From: Bryobacteraceae bacterium
GTDB lineage: Bacteria > Acidobacteriota > Terriglobia > Bryobacterales > Bryobacteraceae
DNA length: 37,165 nt
Direction: 5' to 3'
Assembly (NCBI GenBank): GCA_017883415.1
Contig: JADGNR010000005.1
Coordinates: 1 to 37,165, forward strand
This document shows, piece by piece, positions 16,185-24,767 of this stretch. Both the position numbers and the translations under genes were made by a program. Position 1 is the stretch's first letter. Each line of letters opens with the position of its first letter. The notes below the pieces were generated by a model, which was not told where the DNA came from, did not search any database, and was given only the letters and a program-made list of their open reading frames with translations.

Positions 16185-16736
16185 ATGCTGCAAGTGATTT
16201 CCGTACACCTGGAAAACAAGCCCGGCGCCCTGATGCGGGTCACCGGGCTGCTCAGCCAGCGCGGCTACAACATCGAGAGCCTGACGGTGGCGCGCACGCT
16301 CGACCCCGCGCTTTCGCGCATGACCATCGTGGTGGATGTGGACCCGGTGCTGCGCCAGCAGGTGATCAAGCAGATGAACCGGCTGGTCAACGTGCTGCAG
16401 GCCGTGGACCTGACCGAGTGTCCGGCGGTGATGCGCGAGCTGGTGCTGGTGCGCATCCGCACGCCGCAGGAGTCGCGCACCGCGGTATTGAAGGAGGCCG
16501 AGATTTTCGGCGGGCGCGTGGTGGATTCCTCCGTGGAAGGCTATGCCATCGAAGTGACCGGCGCCCCCGAGAAGCTGGACGAGTTTGTGGACGTGATGGG
16601 CAGCTATGGCGAGATCGACGTGACACGGTCCGGCACGCTGGCCATCGCGCTCGACGCCAAGAAACTGCGGCTTCAGCCGCCCGTTCTCACCAGAACCGGC
16701 GCCCAGGAAGAAATGGTTATCGAGCCGCCGGTGTAA
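16185..16736 (+). CDS. ilvN: Acetolactate synthase small (regulatory) subunit
   Basis: This 183-residue protein begins with an ACT domain ([20 protein letters not shown], then [15 protein letters not shown]), which binds valine for feedback inhibition in this family. The second domain contains [10 protein letters not shown] and [17 protein letters not shown], as in IlvN/IlvH. The start at 16185 is supported by GAGG at 16173-16176; an overlapping in-frame extension upstream is only the end of ilvB in another frame. It partners with the preceding IlvB. A repeat element lies between this gene and ilvC. Confidence 0.95.
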   Translation: MLQVISVHLENKPGALMRVTGLLSQRGYNIESLTVARTLDPALSRMTIVVDVDPVLRQQVIKQMNRLVNVLQAVDLTECPAVMRELVLVRIRTPQESRTAVLKEAEIFGGRVVDSSVEGYAIEVTGAPEKLDEFVDVMGSYGEIDVTRSGTLAIALDAKKLRLQPPVLTRTGAQEEMVIEPPV

Positions 16737-16756
16737 GAAGGAGTGCTGCAGAATTC

Positions 16757-16853
16757 GTGGGGCAGCCAATCCTGGCTGCCGCCGGCTTTCAGCCGGCGCG
16801 CCGCCTGAAAGAGCCGCCTGAAAAGCGGCTGCGGGCAGGATTGCCCGCCCCAC
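16757..16853. repeat. Inverted-repeat element, family B, inside the ilv operon
   Basis: GTGGGGCAGCCAATCCTGGC opens the element and its imperfect complement closes it (ending GCCCGCCCCAC); about 19 of 23 terminal positions match. Nested hairpins (GCCGGC/GCCGGC near 16780-16797 and CCGCCTGAAA repeated) fill the middle. It lies between the ilvN stop and the ilvC ribosome binding site, so it is transcribed within the operon and could act on mRNA folding or processing. It is otherwise REP/MITE-like. Confidence 0.75.
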
Positions 16854-16888
16854 GACGATGGCGCCGCCTGCCGGGCGATGGAGGAGAC

Positions 16889-17932
16889 ATGCCGAAACGT
16901 TACTACGAAAAAGACGGAAACCTGGACTACTTGCACGGGCGCACGGTCGCCATTATCGGATACGGCAGCCAGGGCCACGCGCATGCGCTGAACCTGCGCG
17001 ATTCGGGCGTGGAGGTGGTGGTGGGGCTCTACCCCGGCAGCAAGTCGTGGGCGAAGGCGGAAGCGGCCGGATTGAAAGTCCTGAGCGCGGCCGACGCGGC
17101 GCAGGCCGCCAACGTGGTCATGATCCTGGTTTCCGATCATCTCCAGGCCGCCCTGTACCGCGACCACCTGGCGCCGCACATGACCGCGGGCAAGACGCTC
17201 ATGTTCGCCCACGGCTTCGGCATCCACTTCAAGCAGATCGCGCCGCCCGCGGACGTGGACGTATCCATGGTGGCACCCAAGGCGCCGGGTCATCGCGTGC
17301 GCGAGTTGTTCCTTGAAGGCGTGGGCGTGCCCGCGCTGGTGGCGGTCCACCAAAACCCGAGCGGGCAGGCGCTCGAGCGCGCACTCGCCTATGCGCTGGC
17401 GCTGGGGTCGCTCAAGGCGGGCGTGATCGAGACCACCTTCCGCGAAGAGACGGAAAGCGACCTGTTCGGCGAACAGGCGGTGCTGTGCGGCGGCGTCAGC
17501 GAGTTGATCCGCGCCGGGTTTGAAACCCTGGTGGCGGCCGGGTACGCGCCCGAGATCGCTTACTTCGAGTGCCTGCACGAGATGAAGCTGATCGTGGACC
17601 TGATCCAGGAAGGCGGGCTGGGGTACATGCGCTACTCGATTTCCGATACGGCGGAGTATGGCGACTACACGCGCGGCCCGCGCATCGTCACCCAGGAGAC
17701 GCGCGCCGAGATGCAGAAGATTCTCTCCGAGATCCAGTCCGGCGAATTTGCGCGGCAGTGGATCGAGGAGAACCAGACGGGGCGCAAGAACTTCCTGGCC
17801 ATGCGGGAAGCGGCGCGCAACCAGCCCATCGAACAGGTGGGGCGCGAACTGCGCCAGATGATGACGTTCTTGAAGAAGAGGAAAGAGGCGGGCGTGCCGC
17901 AGGATTCCGACGCGTCGGCCGCCAGGAAGTAA
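16889..17932 (+). CDS. ilvC: Ketol-acid reductoisomerase (NADP+), class I
   Basis: This 347-residue enzyme converts acetolactate or acetohydroxybutyrate to the dihydroxy acid using NADPH and Mg2+. The Rossmann motif [17 protein letters not shown] starts at residue 24. The C-terminal knotted domain shows [35 protein letters not shown] and [13 protein letters not shown], which carry the metal ligands. Size places it in the short class I group. GGAGGAG (16880-16886) fixes the ATG at 16889. It is the third gene of the operon, with the family B element upstream and family A element downstream. Confidence 0.96.
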   Translation: MPKRYYEKDGNLDYLHGRTVAIIGYGSQGHAHALNLRDSGVEVVVGLYPGSKSWAKAEAAGLKVLSAADAAQAANVVMILVSDHLQAALYRDHLAPHMTAGKTLMFAHGFGIHFKQIAPPADVDVSMVAPKAPGHRVRELFLEGVGVPALVAVHQNPSGQALERALAYALALGSLKAGVIETTFREETESDLFGEQAVLCGGVSELIRAGFETLVAAGYAPEIAYFECLHEMKLIVDLIQEGGLGYMRYSISDTAEYGDYTRGPRIVTQETRAEMQKILSEIQSGEFARQWIEENQTGRKNFLAMREAARNQPIEQVGRELRQMMTFLKKRKEAGVPQDSDASAARK

Positions 17933-17935
17933 TTT

Positions 17936-17996
17936 ACCGCCGAGGCGCCGAGAAGCGAGAGAAGTTCATTTCCGGTTCTCTCGGCGCCTCGGCGGT
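17936..17996. repeat. Inverted-repeat element, family A copy 2
   Basis: Arms identical to copy 1: ACCGCCGAGGCGCCGAG at 17936-17952 and its exact reverse complement at 17980-17996, with a 27-base spacer. It starts 4 bases after the ilvC stop and ends about 30 bases before cimA, so it would form a hairpin in the operon transcript. There is no T run, so full termination is not expected. Confidence 0.85.
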
Positions 17997-18026
17997 GAGA
18001 CATGGGTTTGAGGACCCAGGGGAACC

Positions 18027-19643
18027 ATGAAGATCTTTACGTTCGATACCACGCTGCGGGATGGAACGCAGGGCGAATCCATCTCTTTCTCGGTGGATGA
18101 CAAGCTGCTCATCGCGCAGAAACTGGACGATCTCGGGATCGACTACATCGAGGGCGGATGGCCCGGCTCCAATCCCAAGGACAAGGAGTTCTTCCGGCGC
18201 GCGGGCGAGCTGCGCCTCAAGCACGCGCGGCTCACGGCCTTCGGCGCGACGCGCTTTTCCCGGAACCCGGTGGAGGAAGACCGCAACGTGCGCGCGCTGG
18301 TAGAGGCCGCGACGCCCGCCATTTCGATTTTCGGCAAGACGTGGGACCTGCACGTGAAGCGCGCGCTCGGGATCACCGAAGAAGAGAATTTGCAGCTCAT
18401 CTCCGAGACGGTGCAGTACCTGAAGGACCAGGGCAAGGAAGTGGTCTACGACGCCGAGCATTTCTTCGACGGCTACGCCGCCAATCCCGATTACGCGTTG
18501 CGCACCCTCGAAGCGGCGCACCGCGCGGGCGCCGACGTGCTGTGCCTGTGCGACACCAATGGCGGCACGCTCACCGGCCGGCTGGTGGAGGCGGTGGCCG
18601 AAGTGCGCCGGCGATTCGACGGCGTGATGGGCATCCATACGCACAACGATTCCGATGTGGCCGTGGCCAACAGCGTGGCCGCGGTGGAGGCGGGCGCCAC
18701 GCACGTACAAGGCTGCATGAACGGCTACGGGGAGCGCTGCGGCAATGCCAACCTGGCCTCCATCATCGCCAACCTGGAGCTGAAGCTGGGCCACACCACG
18801 GTGGGGCCGGAGCGGCTGGCGGGCCTGGCCTCGGTGTGCCGGTTCATCGCCGAGCTGGCCAACCTGCCGCTGCGCGGCGATCAGCCGTTTGTGGGCAAGA
18901 GCGCCTTTGCCCACAAGGGCGGCGTGCATGTCAGCGCCGTGCTGAAGGACTCGGCCACCTACGAGCACATCGCTCCGGAAGCGGTGGGCAATCGCCAGCG
19001 CGTGCTGGTGAGCGATCTTTCCGGCCGCGGCAACATCATGTACAAACTGAAGCAGCACGGCCTGGCGGGCCGGCTGGGCGAAGAGGCGCGCCGCGAGCTG
19101 CTGGAGCGCATCAAGCAGATGGAATATGAGGGGTATGAACTGGAGGCGGCCGAAGGCACCTTCGAGCTGCTGGTGCGCGAAGCCCTGAACCCGGGGACGC
19201 ACTTTTTCGACGTGGACAGCTACGAAGTGGCGACGCGCGCCGGCGGGCCGGCCGAGGGGCCCTCGCACACCACCGCGACGGTGACGCTACGCGCGCAGGA
19301 TGGCGCCCACTCGGCCACCGCCACGGGGCACGGACCGTTCAACGCTCTGCACCTGTGCCTGCGGAAGTGCCTGGCCAAGCTCTATCCGCAGATCGCCGAA
19401 GTGCGGCTGACGGATTACAAAGTGCGGGTGCTCGATTCGAACAAGGGCACGGCGGCCAAGGTGCGCGTGTTGATCGAGTGGAGCGACCATCGCCGGAGCT
19501 GGTCCACCGTGGGGGTGTCGGACAACGTCATCGAAGCGAGCTGGAAGGCGCTGGTGGACGCCATCCGGCTGGAACTGATGCGCCTGACCGAGACGGACAG
19601 CTCCATCGAACGGGCGGTGGAAGATTACTGCTGGGGGGTGTAG
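18027..19643 (+). CDS. cimA: Citramalate synthase (2-isopropylmalate synthase family)
   Basis: This 538-residue protein is of the LeuA/HMG-lyase-like family. DTTLRDGTQGESISF near residue 7 holds the metal-binding Asp, GIHTHNDSDVAVAN supplies the HxH ligands, and GCMNGYGERCGNANL follows. FDTTLRDGTQGESI, DAEHFFDGYAANPDYA and GKSAFAHKGGVHVSAV match the TIGR00977 citramalate synthase branch rather than LeuA or NifV. It condenses pyruvate and acetyl-CoA to citramalate, opening the threonine-independent route to 2-oxobutyrate and isoleucine. The C-terminal ~150 residues form the LeuA-type allosteric domain. Placement after ilvC supports an isoleucine role. The start is preceded by AGGGGA. Confidence 0.9.
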   Translation: MKIFTFDTTLRDGTQGESISFSVDDKLLIAQKLDDLGIDYIEGGWPGSNPKDKEFFRRAGELRLKHARLTAFGATRFSRNPVEEDRNVRALVEAATPAISIFGKTWDLHVKRALGITEEENLQLISETVQYLKDQGKEVVYDAEHFFDGYAANPDYALRTLEAAHRAGADVLCLCDTNGGTLTGRLVEAVAEVRRRFDGVMGIHTHNDSDVAVANSVAAVEAGATHVQGCMNGYGERCGNANLASIIANLELKLGHTTVGPERLAGLASVCRFIAELANLPLRGDQPFVGKSAFAHKGGVHVSAVLKDSATYEHIAPEAVGNRQRVLVSDLSGRGNIMYKLKQHGLAGRLGEEARRELLERIKQMEYEGYELEAAEGTFELLVREALNPGTHFFDVDSYEVATRAGGPAEGPSHTTATVTLRAQDGAHSATATGHGPFNALHLCLRKCLAKLYPQIAEVRLTDYKVRVLDSNKGTAAKVRVLIEWSDHRRSWSTVGVSDNVIEASWKALVDAIRLELMRLTETDSSIERAVEDYCWGV

Positions 19644-19698
19644 CGCTCCTGCGGCGTGATATGATCGTTCACCTGGATGACAAAGAAAAGAGGGAGAA

Positions 19699-20169
19699 AT
19701 GCATAGGATTCTAAACTTAACCGTCCTCGCGCTGGCACTGGCCGTCGCTGCCTTCGGCGCGGATAATTCCGTGGGCACGTGGAAGCTCAACGTCGACCAA
19801 TCGACGTATACTCCCGCGCCATTTCCGGTAAAGAGCCTGACCACCGTTCGGGAAGCGTCCGACGGCGGGGTGAAGGTGACGACCACCGGGGAAACGGCCG
19901 GCGGAGCGCCGATCAACGCCAGCTATACGGCGAAGTACGGCGGCCCGCCGGCCACGATCACAGGCACCGGCTCGCCTTATGACACCATCTCGCTCCAACG
20001 GGTAAACGCCAATAGGTTTACCGATGAGCGAAAGAAGACCGGCGGGCCATACAAAGCCACGGGCCACACCGAGATCTCGAACGGCGGCAAGACCATGACC
20101 ACCACGACCAAAGGCATCAATGGCGATGGCAAGGCGTTCACCTCGAAGTTCGTTTTCGAAAAGCAGTAG
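19699..20169 (+). CDS. Small exported protein, lipocalin-like, function unknown
   Basis: This 156-residue protein has a signal peptide (MHRILNLTVLALALAVAAFGA) cleaved near residue 21, so it is probably periplasmic. The mature part begins DNSVGTWKLNVDQSTY and is almost all short beta strands rich in Thr and Gly, resembling small acidobacterial exported proteins with a GTWKLN start. AGGGAG lies about 8 bases before the ATG. It follows cimA by 55 bp and could be read through from the operon, but there is no obvious metabolic link. Confidence 0.6.
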   Translation: MHRILNLTVLALALAVAAFGADNSVGTWKLNVDQSTYTPAPFPVKSLTTVREASDGGVKVTTTGETAGGAPINASYTAKYGGPPATITGTGSPYDTISLQRVNANRFTDERKKTGGPYKATGHTEISNGGKTMTTTTKGINGDGKAFTSKFVFEKQ

Positions 20170-20178
20170 GCGCGGGCC

Positions 20179-20592
20179 ATGCCGATCGATGTAGCCCTCG
20201 TGAAGAACGGCGAGGGGCTGCTGTTCATCTGTTTCGGAGCGCTGACGGGGAGAGACTTCCTCGAAGCCAAGCGCCGTCTTTTGCAATTTCCGAAGCGGTT
20301 GGAAAAGTGCGCGTACGGCATCATCGATCAATTTGCGGCCACCTCGATCGAGATCGCTCCGACTGAGCTTCAGGAGATCGTCGAGCTGGATGTGCGGATC
20401 GCGTCCATAATGCGGCTGGGGGCAATCATCGCGCTCGTGGCCCCGCAAGACGAGAACTACGGAATCAGCCGCATGTGGCAGGACGCGGTTGAGGCCACGG
20501 CGTGGGAGACGATGCTCTTCCGCTCGCGCGAGGAAGGGGAAGCCTGGTTGCGGCTCCGGGTAAAGGAGAAGTTCGGACTGGACTGGGCCTGA
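20179..20592 (+). CDS. Conserved-looking small cytoplasmic protein, function unknown
   Basis: This 137-residue protein has no signal peptide or membrane helix. The pattern of alternating helices and strands (LLFICFGALTGRDFLEAKRR, CAYGIIDQFAATSIEI, ASIMRLGAIIALVAP, EEGEAWLRLRVKEK) recalls STAS/SpoIIAA-like folds, where a final helix follows a strand, but no diagnostic motif is present. It lies 9 bp after the preceding small exported protein and is probably co-transcribed with it. It converges with the TerC-family gene, the stop codons being only a few bases apart. Confidence 0.5.
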   Translation: MPIDVALVKNGEGLLFICFGALTGRDFLEAKRRLLQFPKRLEKCAYGIIDQFAATSIEIAPTELQEIVELDVRIASIMRLGAIIALVAPQDENYGISRMWQDAVEATAWETMLFRSREEGEAWLRLRVKEKFGLDWA

Positions 20593-20597
20593 GGCGG

Positions 20598-21263
20598 TCA
20601 GCAGGCCGGCTTGCGGCACATCAGCTTGCCGGCGATCACCAGCGCCACCACCACCGCGGCTTCGGCGATGTAGCGGACGGTGTCGGAGGCATGCAGCAGG
20701 CGCACCGTGACGGGGTCGGTGAGGATCATCTCCGTGCCCACCCGGCCGAGGATGGCGGCGCCCAGGTAGATGGTGGCGGGGAAGCGATCCATCAATTTCG
20801 CCAGCAGGTTGGCCGACAGGACCACAAACGGAATGCTGGCGGCGAGTCCGAAGACGATCAGCCCGAGGTTTCCCTTCGAGGCCCCGGCGATGGCCAGGAT
20901 GTTGTCGGTAGACATGGTGAGGTCGGCCACCACGATATACCAGATGGCCTGCCAGAAGCGCTTGGCGGCGCGCGCGGCCTCGGGGGGATTGCTGGCGTCG
21001 ATGAGCACCTTCAAAGCGATCCAGATGATGAGCAGGCCGCCGGCGAGTTGCACATAGGGGACGGCGAGGAGGCGCGAGGCCACGAAGGTGAGCACGACGC
21101 GCAGCACCACGGCGACGGCCGCGCCGCAGACGGTGCCGATGCGGCGCTCGCGCGCGGACAGCGAACGCACGGCCATGGCGATGACCAGCGCGTTGTCGCC
21201 GGCCAGCAGGAGATCGATCAGGAAGATCGAGAAGGCGTTGAGAAGGAATTGGCCGGCGCTCAT
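20598..21263 (-). CDS. TerC-family integral membrane protein (YjbE-like)
   Basis: This 221-residue protein has about six or seven transmembrane helices. Two internally related acidic membrane motifs, FLIDLLLAGDNALVIAMAV near the start and VADLTMSTDNILAIAGAS in the middle, are the signature of TerC/YjbE proteins. Members are implicated in metal (often manganese) export and in supporting metal-dependent exoenzymes. It is the last gene of the long minus-strand run, 7 bp behind ribF. The substrate is inferred only from the family. Confidence 0.87.
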   Translation of the reverse strand: MSAGQFLLNAFSIFLIDLLLAGDNALVIAMAVRSLSARERRIGTVCGAAVAVVLRVVLTFVASRLLAVPYVQLAGGLLIIWIALKVLIDASNPPEAARAAKRFWQAIWYIVVADLTMSTDNILAIAGASKGNLGLIVFGLAASIPFVVLSANLLAKLMDRFPATIYLGAAILGRVGTEMILTDPVTVRLLHASDTVRYIAEAAVVVALVIAGKLMCRKPAC

Positions 21264-21270
21264 ACGACCC

Positions 21271-22251
21271 CTACGCCGGAGGACCCACGGGGCATCGCGG
21301 GCGGCCGATCCAGGCCTGGGCGCGGCGGAAGTAGCTTTGCGCGGTGCGCACGTCCTTCAGGATTTGCGCCTTCAACGCCGCCGGCGTTTCGAATTTCCGC
21401 TCATCGCGAAGGCGGCGGAGAAACTCCACGCGGATGCGGCGCGGTGCATCGCCGGGCGCCGGGTCGAGCAGGAAGGTCTCGATGGACAGCTCCCCCGACG
21501 ATCCGAAGGTGGGGCGGTAGCCGACGTTGGTGATGGAGTTCCATTCCCGCGCGTTTTCCCGATCGCGCGTGCGCGTGACATACACGCCGGGGGGCGGGAT
21601 CAATTCGGCGCGGGTGGCGAGGTTCAGGGTGGGAACGGTCTGCTGGGAACCCACACCGCGGCCGCCCACCACTTCGCCTTCGAGCGCGTAGGGCCGCTCC
21701 AGGAAGCGCGCCGCCAGCGAGACGCGGCCGGCCAGGATCAGCTCGCGAATGCCGCTCGAGCTGACGACGCGCCCCCGGCGCGCCACCGCGGCCACAATTT
21801 CGGTGGCAAAGCCCAGCCGCCGGCCCAGTTCTCCGAGCATCCGGGTGTTGCCCGCGTGGCGATGGCCGAAGCGGAAATTATCGCCCACCACCACGGCGCG
21901 CGCGCCCAGCCGATCGACCAGCAGGCGCGCCACAAACTCCTCCGGGGAGAGCGCCGCCAGTGCGCCGGTGAAGGGCAGGATGAGCACCTGCTCGATGCCC
22001 TCCTCGCTCATCAATTCGGCGCGGCGATCGGGCGAGGTCATCAGGCGGGGGGTGCGCTCGGGCGCCACCACGCGGGTGGGATGGGGATCGAAGGTCAGGG
22101 CCGAGGGCTTCCAGCCGCGCTCCCGCGCGAGCGAGGTGAGACGCCGCAGAATCCGCCGGTGCCCGAAATGCACGCCATCGAAATTGCCGATGGTGAGCGC
22201 GCTCGGACCAAAATCCGCGGGCGCCTGGTCGAGGCTGCGGTAGATCTTCAT
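21271..22251 (-). CDS. ribF: Bifunctional riboflavin kinase / FAD synthetase
   Basis: This 326-residue enzyme makes FMN from riboflavin and then FAD. The N-terminal FAD synthetase domain shows LTIGNFDGVHFGHRRIL and VVVGDNFRFGHRHAGN, nucleotidyltransferase motifs, plus SSSGIRELILAGRV. The C-terminal flavokinase domain has VPTLNLA, the PTxN magnesium/ATP site, and YVTRT with NVGYRPTFG downstream. The loop before PTxN reads GRGVGSQQT rather than the commoner GRxLGFPT form. Its ATG overlaps the stop of the upstream metallohydrolase gene by 4 bases (ATGA), suggesting coupled translation. Confidence 0.93.
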   Translation of the reverse strand: MKIYRSLDQAPADFGPSALTIGNFDGVHFGHRRILRRLTSLARERGWKPSALTFDPHPTRVVAPERTPRLMTSPDRRAELMSEEGIEQVLILPFTGALAALSPEEFVARLLVDRLGARAVVVGDNFRFGHRHAGNTRMLGELGRRLGFATEIVAAVARRGRVVSSSGIRELILAGRVSLAARFLERPYALEGEVVGGRGVGSQQTVPTLNLATRAELIPPPGVYVTRTRDRENAREWNSITNVGYRPTFGSSGELSIETFLLDPAPGDAPRRIRVEFLRRLRDERKFETPAALKAQILKDVRTAQSYFRRAQAWIGRPRCPVGPPA

Positions 22252-23033
22252 GGCAGGGGCACCGGGATCTCGAGGCCGTCGTAGGCCAGACGAATGTGCG
22301 GCGGCAGAAGGCTGTTGGTGCGTTCGTGCGGCAGGTCGTGGCAGATGTGGGTGAAGAACGCGCGGCGCGGGGCGAGTTGCTCCACGGTCTTCACGGAGCG
22401 GCCCACGGTGGAGTGGGTGGGATGCGGCTTATGGCGCAAGGCATCGAGGAACAGCACGTCGAGCCCGCGCAACTGCTCCATGGAGGGTCCGGGAATTTCG
22501 CTGTGGTCGGTCAGATAGGCGGCGGCGCCGAAGCGGAAGCCGTAGATCGTCTGGCTGCCGTGGAGGACCGGGACGGGGAGGAACTCCACGCCGAACAGGT
22601 CGAACGCGGAGCCGTCCAGGAGGTGCGTGGCGAGCTTCGGCACGTTCGATTCCTTCTTCTCGCAATCGAAAATGTAGGAGAAGACGCGGCGGATGGAATC
22701 CATGGTGGCGGCGGAAGCGTAAATGGGGATCTGCCCTTTCTGGCGGAAGTTGAAGGGGCGGACGTCGTCGAGCCCCATGATGTGGTCCGCGTGCGCGTGG
22801 GTGAAGACGACGGCATCGAGGTGGTCGATTCCGGCGCGCAGGGCTTGGGCCCGGAAATCGGGCGTGGTGTCGATCAAAACGTTGCGTCCTTCGTAGCTCA
22901 CCAGGATGGAGGGCCGCAGGCGGTTATCGCGCGGATCCTCCGACCGGCAGACATCGCAATGACAGCCGATAGTGGGCACCCCCACGCTGGTTCCCGAACC
23001 GAGCACGGTGATCTTCAAGGGAGGAGCCGGCAT
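22248..23033 (-). CDS. MBL-fold metallohydrolase, PhnP-like
   Basis: This 261-residue cytoplasmic hydrolase carries the metallo-beta-lactamase signature THAHADH (78-84). It also has Cys24, Cys26 and Cys29 (IGCHCDVC), an additional metal site known from PhnP-type cyclic phosphate phosphodiesterases, and later YLTDHSEIP and HSTVGRSV. It probably cleaves a phosphodiester, but the substrate is open. It starts directly after the DUF1844 stop (TGAATG) and overlaps ribF, in the middle of the run. Confidence 0.85.
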   Translation of the reverse strand: MPAPPLKITVLGSGTSVGVPTIGCHCDVCRSEDPRDNRLRPSILVSYEGRNVLIDTTPDFRAQALRAGIDHLDAVVFTHAHADHIMGLDDVRPFNFRQKGQIPIYASAATMDSIRRVFSYIFDCEKKESNVPKLATHLLDGSAFDLFGVEFLPVPVLHGSQTIYGFRFGAAAYLTDHSEIPGPSMEQLRGLDVLFLDALRHKPHPTHSTVGRSVKTVEQLAPRRAFFTHICHDLPHERTNSLLPPHIRLAYDGLEIPVPLP

Positions 23034-23360
23034 TCAGGCTTTCTGAGGGGACGCCTTGGCCATCTCGCCGGACACCTGGACGAAACGGAACCGCAATTCG
23101 GTGAGGGAGTTTTCGAGCATCCGCTGCTCGGGGAGCGTGAGATTGCCCTTGGTCTTTTCCAGGAGGACGCCCATGAGGTCGATGGTGTGGCGCGCCAGTT
23201 GGAGGTTCGGTTCCGGCTTTTCCTCTTCGCCCAGGTGCATCAGGCCGAGCTGCATTTCCACCTGCGCGCTCATGGAAATCACCAGAAAGCTGAAGGAGGC
23301 GGGCGGCAGCGGAATCTGAAAGTCTTCGTTGGCTGGTTCGTTGGGGTCGGCGTCGCTCAT
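23034..23360 (-). CDS. DUF1844-family small protein
   Basis: This 108-residue protein is predicted to be mostly helical: an acidic, disordered N-terminus, then SFSFLVISMSAQVEMQLGLMH and HTIDLMGVLLEKTKGNLT followed by EQRMLENSLTELRFRFV. This matches DUF1844, a family of unknown function frequent in Acidobacteria and deltaproteobacteria. ATG at 23360 is chosen; a longer frame upstream has no family-like sequence. No clear ribosome binding site is seen. It lies between asnS and the PhnP-like gene in the same transcriptional direction. Confidence 0.78.
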   Translation of the reverse strand: MSDADPNEPANEDFQIPLPPASFSFLVISMSAQVEMQLGLMHLGEEEKPEPNLQLARHTIDLMGVLLEKTKGNLTLPEQRMLENSLTELRFRFVQVSGEMAKASPQKA

Positions 23361-23435
23361 CAATTGACATTTTACAACGGGGGGGCGCCACGACGCGGAC
23401 GTAATCAAGGAGTGCGCGCTGGCGCCGGGCGCATC

Positions 23436-24743
23436 CTACGGCGACAGGCGGTGGAGCATGCGCGGGAAGGCGATGGTCTCGCGAATGTGCTCCAGGCCGC
23501 AGATCCAGGCTACGCAGCGCTCGATTCCCATGCCGAAACCGCCGTGCGGCACGGTGCCGTATTTGCGCAGATCGATGTACCAGTTGAAGGCTTCCTTGGG
23601 CAGGTGGTGCTCTTCGATGCGCCGCAGCAGCAGCTCGGGATCGTGAATGCGCTGGCCGCCGCCGACGATTTCGCCGTAGCCTTCCGGGGCAAGCACGTCC
23701 ACGCCCAGCACCACGTCGGGGCGCTCGGGGTCCGGCTCGAAGTAGAACGCTTTGATCGAGGTGGGAAAGCGGTCCACCATGAGCGGCCGGTCGCGATCCG
23801 CGGTGAGCAGGGTTTCATCGGTGCCGCCAAAATCGCCGCCCCACTGAATCTCGCTTCCCTTGGATTGCAGAATCTTCACCGCGTCGTCGTAGCTCATGCG
23901 CGTGAACGGCGCCTGGATGGCTTCGAGCTTGGCCACGTCGCGCTCCAGGCGCTTCAGCTCCTCGCGCCGGTTTTCGAGCACGCGGCCGACGATGAAGACG
24001 ATCATCTCCTCGGCCACGCGCTTCACGTCTTCGAGCCCGGCATAGGCCATCTCCGGCTCCACCATCCAGAACTCGGTGAGGTGGCGCCGCGTTTTGGATT
24101 TCTCGGCGCGGAACGTAGGCCCGAAGCAGTACACTTTCCCGAAGGCCATGGCGGTGGCTTCGTTATAGAGCTGGCCGGACTGCGTGAGGAAGGCCTTGGC
24201 GTCGTCGAAGTAATTCACCTCGAACAGCGACGTGGTGCCCTCGCAGGCGGCGGGCGTGAAGATGGGAGTATCCACCAGGGTGAAGCCGTGCGAATCGAAA
24301 TAGTCGCGCACCGCCTTGATCACCTCGTGGCGCACGCGGATGATGGCGTGCTGGTGCTGGCTGCGCAGCCATAGATGGCGGTGGTCCATCAGGAAATCGA
24401 TGCCGTGCTCCTTGGGCGTGATGGGGTACGGGTCCGATTCCGGCACGCGCTGGAGGACTTCCACGTTCTCGACGTCCAGTTCGAAGCCGCCCGGCGCGCG
24501 CTGTTCGGCGCGGACCTTGCCGGTGACCATGATGGAGGATTCCTGCGTGAGGTTCTTGATGGTCTCAAACAGCTCCTCGGGCAGGGAACTCTTGACGGCC
24601 ACGCATTGCATCAGGCCGGAGCCGTCGCGAAGAATGGGGAAGGCGATCTTCCCCGAGCGGCGCAGGTTGTAGAGCCAGCCGGCTAACTGTACGGTCTCGC
24701 CGGCATGCCGGCCGGCCTCGGCGATGGTGATTCGCGGAATCAT
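23436..24743 (-). CDS. asnS: Asparaginyl-tRNA synthetase
   Basis: This 435-residue class IIb synthetase has an N-terminal OB-fold anticodon-binding domain ([24 protein letters not shown] in the first 45 residues) and a catalytic core. Motif 2 reads [19 protein letters not shown] and motif 3 [20 protein letters not shown], ending [10 protein letters not shown]. The final residues are those of AsnRS rather than AspRS, which usually ends LFPRD. It charges tRNA-Asn directly. It follows the sugar isomerase-like gene by 24 bp and precedes the DUF1844 gene by 75 bp. Confidence 0.93.
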   Translation of the reverse strand: MIPRITIAEAGRHAGETVQLAGWLYNLRRSGKIAFPILRDGSGLMQCVAVKSSLPEELFETIKNLTQESSIMVTGKVRAEQRAPGGFELDVENVEVLQRVPESDPYPITPKEHGIDFLMDHRHLWLRSQHQHAIIRVRHEVIKAVRDYFDSHGFTLVDTPIFTPAACEGTTSLFEVNYFDDAKAFLTQSGQLYNEATAMAFGKVYCFGPTFRAEKSKTRRHLTEFWMVEPEMAYAGLEDVKRVAEEMIVFIVGRVLENRREELKRLERDVAKLEAIQAPFTRMSYDDAVKILQSKGSEIQWGGDFGGTDETLLTADRDRPLMVDRFPTSIKAFYFEPDPERPDVVLGVDVLAPEGYGEIVGGGQRIHDPELLLRRIEEHHLPKEAFNWYIDLRKYGTVPHGGFGMGIERCVAWICGLEHIRETIAFPRMLHRLSP

Positions 24744-24767
24744 AAGGGGGTGTTCTTTGCCGGCGCC

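Noticed and set aside
22296-24374. Plus-strand frame of nearly 700 codons
   Set aside because: Antisense to the PhnP-like, DUF1844 and asnS genes, all of which are recognised by motifs.
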